From Deltaproteobacteria bacterium (GTDB lineage: Bacteria; Desulfobacterota; Binatia; UBA12015): a stretch of 5,530 nucleotides of DNA. The position numbers were made by a program, and so were the translations under genes. This document shows positions 4,643 through 5,530 of the stretch, one piece after another (within the stretch, counting starts at the first letter, position 1; the number at the start of each line of letters is the position of its first letter). Location of the stretch: NCBI GenBank assembly GCA_003447545.1, contig DLYX01000028.1:1-5530 (forward strand), given 5' to 3'. Below the pieces are notes generated by a model. It saw nothing but the letters and a program-made list of their open reading frames with translations, was not told the origin of the DNA and ran no database searches.

Positions 4643-5530
4643 ATGGACAGCTACCAGGAATTCCACGGCGCGCCCTCACAGCGGATACCGAATATTTCCG
4701 CGCAAACTCCAAACCTCGTCGACGGATCGGCGGACCGATCGGCCGACGGCGCGTCGATGACCGGCGGATCCGTGACCGACGGATCCGTGACCGGCCGTCA
4801 GCATCGCCTTCAGGCAGGCCGGCAAGTCGCCACGCGGATTCATTATCTCTACACCCAATCGCGACAAATCCTGACCGAGAATGCAGGACTCTACGGAGAC
4901 CGCGGCTGGCAGCTCCAGCCATACAGCGGGTGCGCCAAGGACGTACAGCCCCCCCACACGGGTGCCGCCACGACCGACAAACGCCCTAAGGGAAGGTCGT
5001 CCGCAACATCAGCCGAAACCTTTGCGGATCGCTCGAACACCCCCGGGCGCGCCAGACGAGTCGTCGTCAACCCGGCCAGCCCGGAATTACTCCAGGAAAC
5101 GCTCGCCAGCCGGCGCTGGCGGTCCGCACCGATCACCCTTGCGGGAGCTTCCGACTGCTACCAGCCGATCGAGAGACAGCTTCGTCTCACCCGGCGATGT
5201 CTCGAAGTCCTGGCTGCGGCCAGAAATCCGGTTGTCATTCATACCACTTCCGACCTCGTCCTTCGCGACCTCGACCTGCTCGCCGGCCTCGCCCGTCGTC
5301 GCTCGGCTCAGGTCCACCTCTCCTTGACGACTCTCGATGACGAACTCGCCGAACGGCTCGAGCCGGGCCATACGCAGCCGAGCGCCCGGCTGGCTGCCAT
5401 CCGAAGACTCGCCGACGCTGGGATCCCCACCAGCGTTGTGGCCGCCCCGATCCTCCCGGGTCTGAACGACTCGGAGATTCCTGCCATCCTCGGGGCGGCC
5501 GCGCAGGCGGGGGCGCGCAGCGCTGCCTGG
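4643..5530 (+). CDS. Radical SAM-like protein (spore photoproduct lyase/PA0069-like group) lacking the full Cys motif; C-terminus cut by window edge
   Basis: The frame is open from a stop at 4562 to the window end; 296 codons are seen from ATG 4643. Residues 64-97 (TRIHYLYTQSRQIL, then WQLQPYSGC) match the segment entering the Fe-S loop in SPL-like radical SAM proteins (T-L-N-P-Y-x-G-C). Residues 141-296 match the rest: VNPASPELLQETL (142-154), APITLAGASDCYQPIERQLR (162-181), LTRRCLEVL, LVLRDLDLLAGLA (205-217), VHLSLTTLDDELAERLEP (224-241), and APILPGLNDSEIPAIL (268-283). The expected C-x3-C-x2-C is absent: C97 is followed by A-K-D-V-Q-P-P, so the second and third Cys are Val and Pro, and a hydrophilic linker of about 40 residues follows. 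Without the cluster, normal SAM chemistry is unlikely. Residues 1-60 are low-complexity with pentapeptide repeats, and I recognise no domain there. G/C-rich third positions continue from 4643, supporting coding, but the exact start is uncertain (ATG 4757 and GTG 4787 are alternatives). Confidence 0.72.
   Translation, partial: MDSYQEFHGAPSQRIPNISAQTPNLVDGSADRSADGASMTGGSVTDGSVTGRQHRLQAGRQVATRIHYLYTQSRQILTENAGLYGDRGWQLQPYSGCAKDVQPPHTGAATTDKRPKGRSSATSAETFADRSNTPGRARRVVVNPASPELLQETLASRRWRSAPITLAGASDCYQPIERQLRLTRRCLEVLAAARNPVVIHTTSDLVLRDLDLLAGLARRRSAQVHLSLTTLDDELAERLEPGHTQPSARLAAIRRLADAGIPTSVVAAPILPGLNDSEIPAILGAAAQAGARSAAW
4718..4747. repeat. Imperfect inverted repeat inside the 5' part of the radical SAM-like gene
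   Basis: Two 13-base arms (4718-4730 and 4735-4747) complement each other at 11 of 13 positions around a CGGA loop. The position is early in the gene, just upstream of the alternative start ATG 4757, so a stable hairpin could influence translation. It may equally be a by-product of GC-rich low-complexity coding sequence. Confidence 0.35.
4757..4795 (+). repeat. 15-base tandem repeat coding (M/V)T(G/D)GS
   Basis: Two 15-base units, 4757-4771 and 4772-4786, differ at two positions. A partial third copy follows (4787-4795). The period is a multiple of three, so the repeats encode in-frame pentapeptides, MTGGS-VTDGS-VTG, residues 39-51 of the radical SAM-like protein. They form a flexible, low-complexity linker. 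Confidence 0.7.

Noticed and set aside
4757..4795. Possible CRISPR or attachment-site repeats
   Set aside because: The repeats are only 15 bases, directly adjacent, in frame and without spacers, so they are a coding tandem repeat.
4548..4922. Open minus-strand frame of 124 codons, rich in Arg repeats
   Set aside because: The Arg/Ser repeats are the complement of the tandem repeats at 4757-4795, and no domain or ribosome site supports it.
4961..4980. HGCRH in another frame, reminiscent of the radical SAM HGCxYC loop
   Set aside because: It has one Cys only, the distance from C97 is wrong, and the frame meets a stop at about 4987, so a frameshift rescue is not convincing.
4881..5327. Overlapping plus-strand frame of 148 codons starting with ATG
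   Set aside because: The product is Ser/Pro/Arg-rich and stops inside the radical SAM-like domain; the frame starting at 4643 carries the conserved motifs.

Overview
The window looks like chromosomal DNA from a moderately GC-rich bacterium. Codon third positions are mostly G or C. A coenzyme F420-type luciferase-like oxidoreductase and a YdcF-type DUF218 protein suggest an environmental Gram-negative lineage, such as an uncultured deltaproteobacterium-like or Binatota/Myxococcota-like organism, or possibly an actinobacterium. This placement is weak because no marker gene is present. I see no rRNA, tRNA, CRISPR array, transposase or phage gene.

There are five protein genes, and two of them run off the window edges. 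From left to right: (1) a minus-strand argininosuccinate lyase-like enzyme of the fumarase/aspartase superfamily, whose C-terminus lies beyond base 1; (2) a minus-strand ATP-grasp carboxylate-amine ligase-like protein just upstream of it in transcription order. Their stop and start codons overlap by one base (TAATG), so the two form a translationally coupled operon. (3) Divergently, on the plus strand, is a short soluble DUF218 (YdcF/SanA-like) protein. (4) Convergent with it, on the minus strand, is an F420-dependent luciferase-like monooxygenase. About 100 bases separate the two stop codons and hold strong G+C-rich hairpins, probably a shared bidirectional terminator. (5) Divergent from gene 4, on the plus strand, is the 5' part of a radical SAM protein of the spore-photoproduct-lyase/PA0069-like group, whose C-terminus lies beyond base 5530.

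Two observations deserve attention. First, the ATP-grasp/lyase pair resembles the PurC/PurB and ArgG/ArgH logic: a ligase attaches an amino acid such as aspartate, then a lyase eliminates fumarate and leaves the nitrogen behind. The lyase, however, has a Tyr where argininosuccinate lyases carry a catalytic His, and its substrate loops are altered, so the substrate is probably not argininosuccinate. Second, the radical SAM-like gene keeps an open frame and clear family similarity downstream, but it retains only the first Cys of the C-x3-C-x2-C cluster motif and has an unusual low-complexity N-terminus. It is either a cluster-less paralogue or a degenerate gene.

Apart from the operon pair, nothing in the sequence shows that the genes share a pathway. 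The layout (divergent, convergent, divergent) means at least four separate transcription units.
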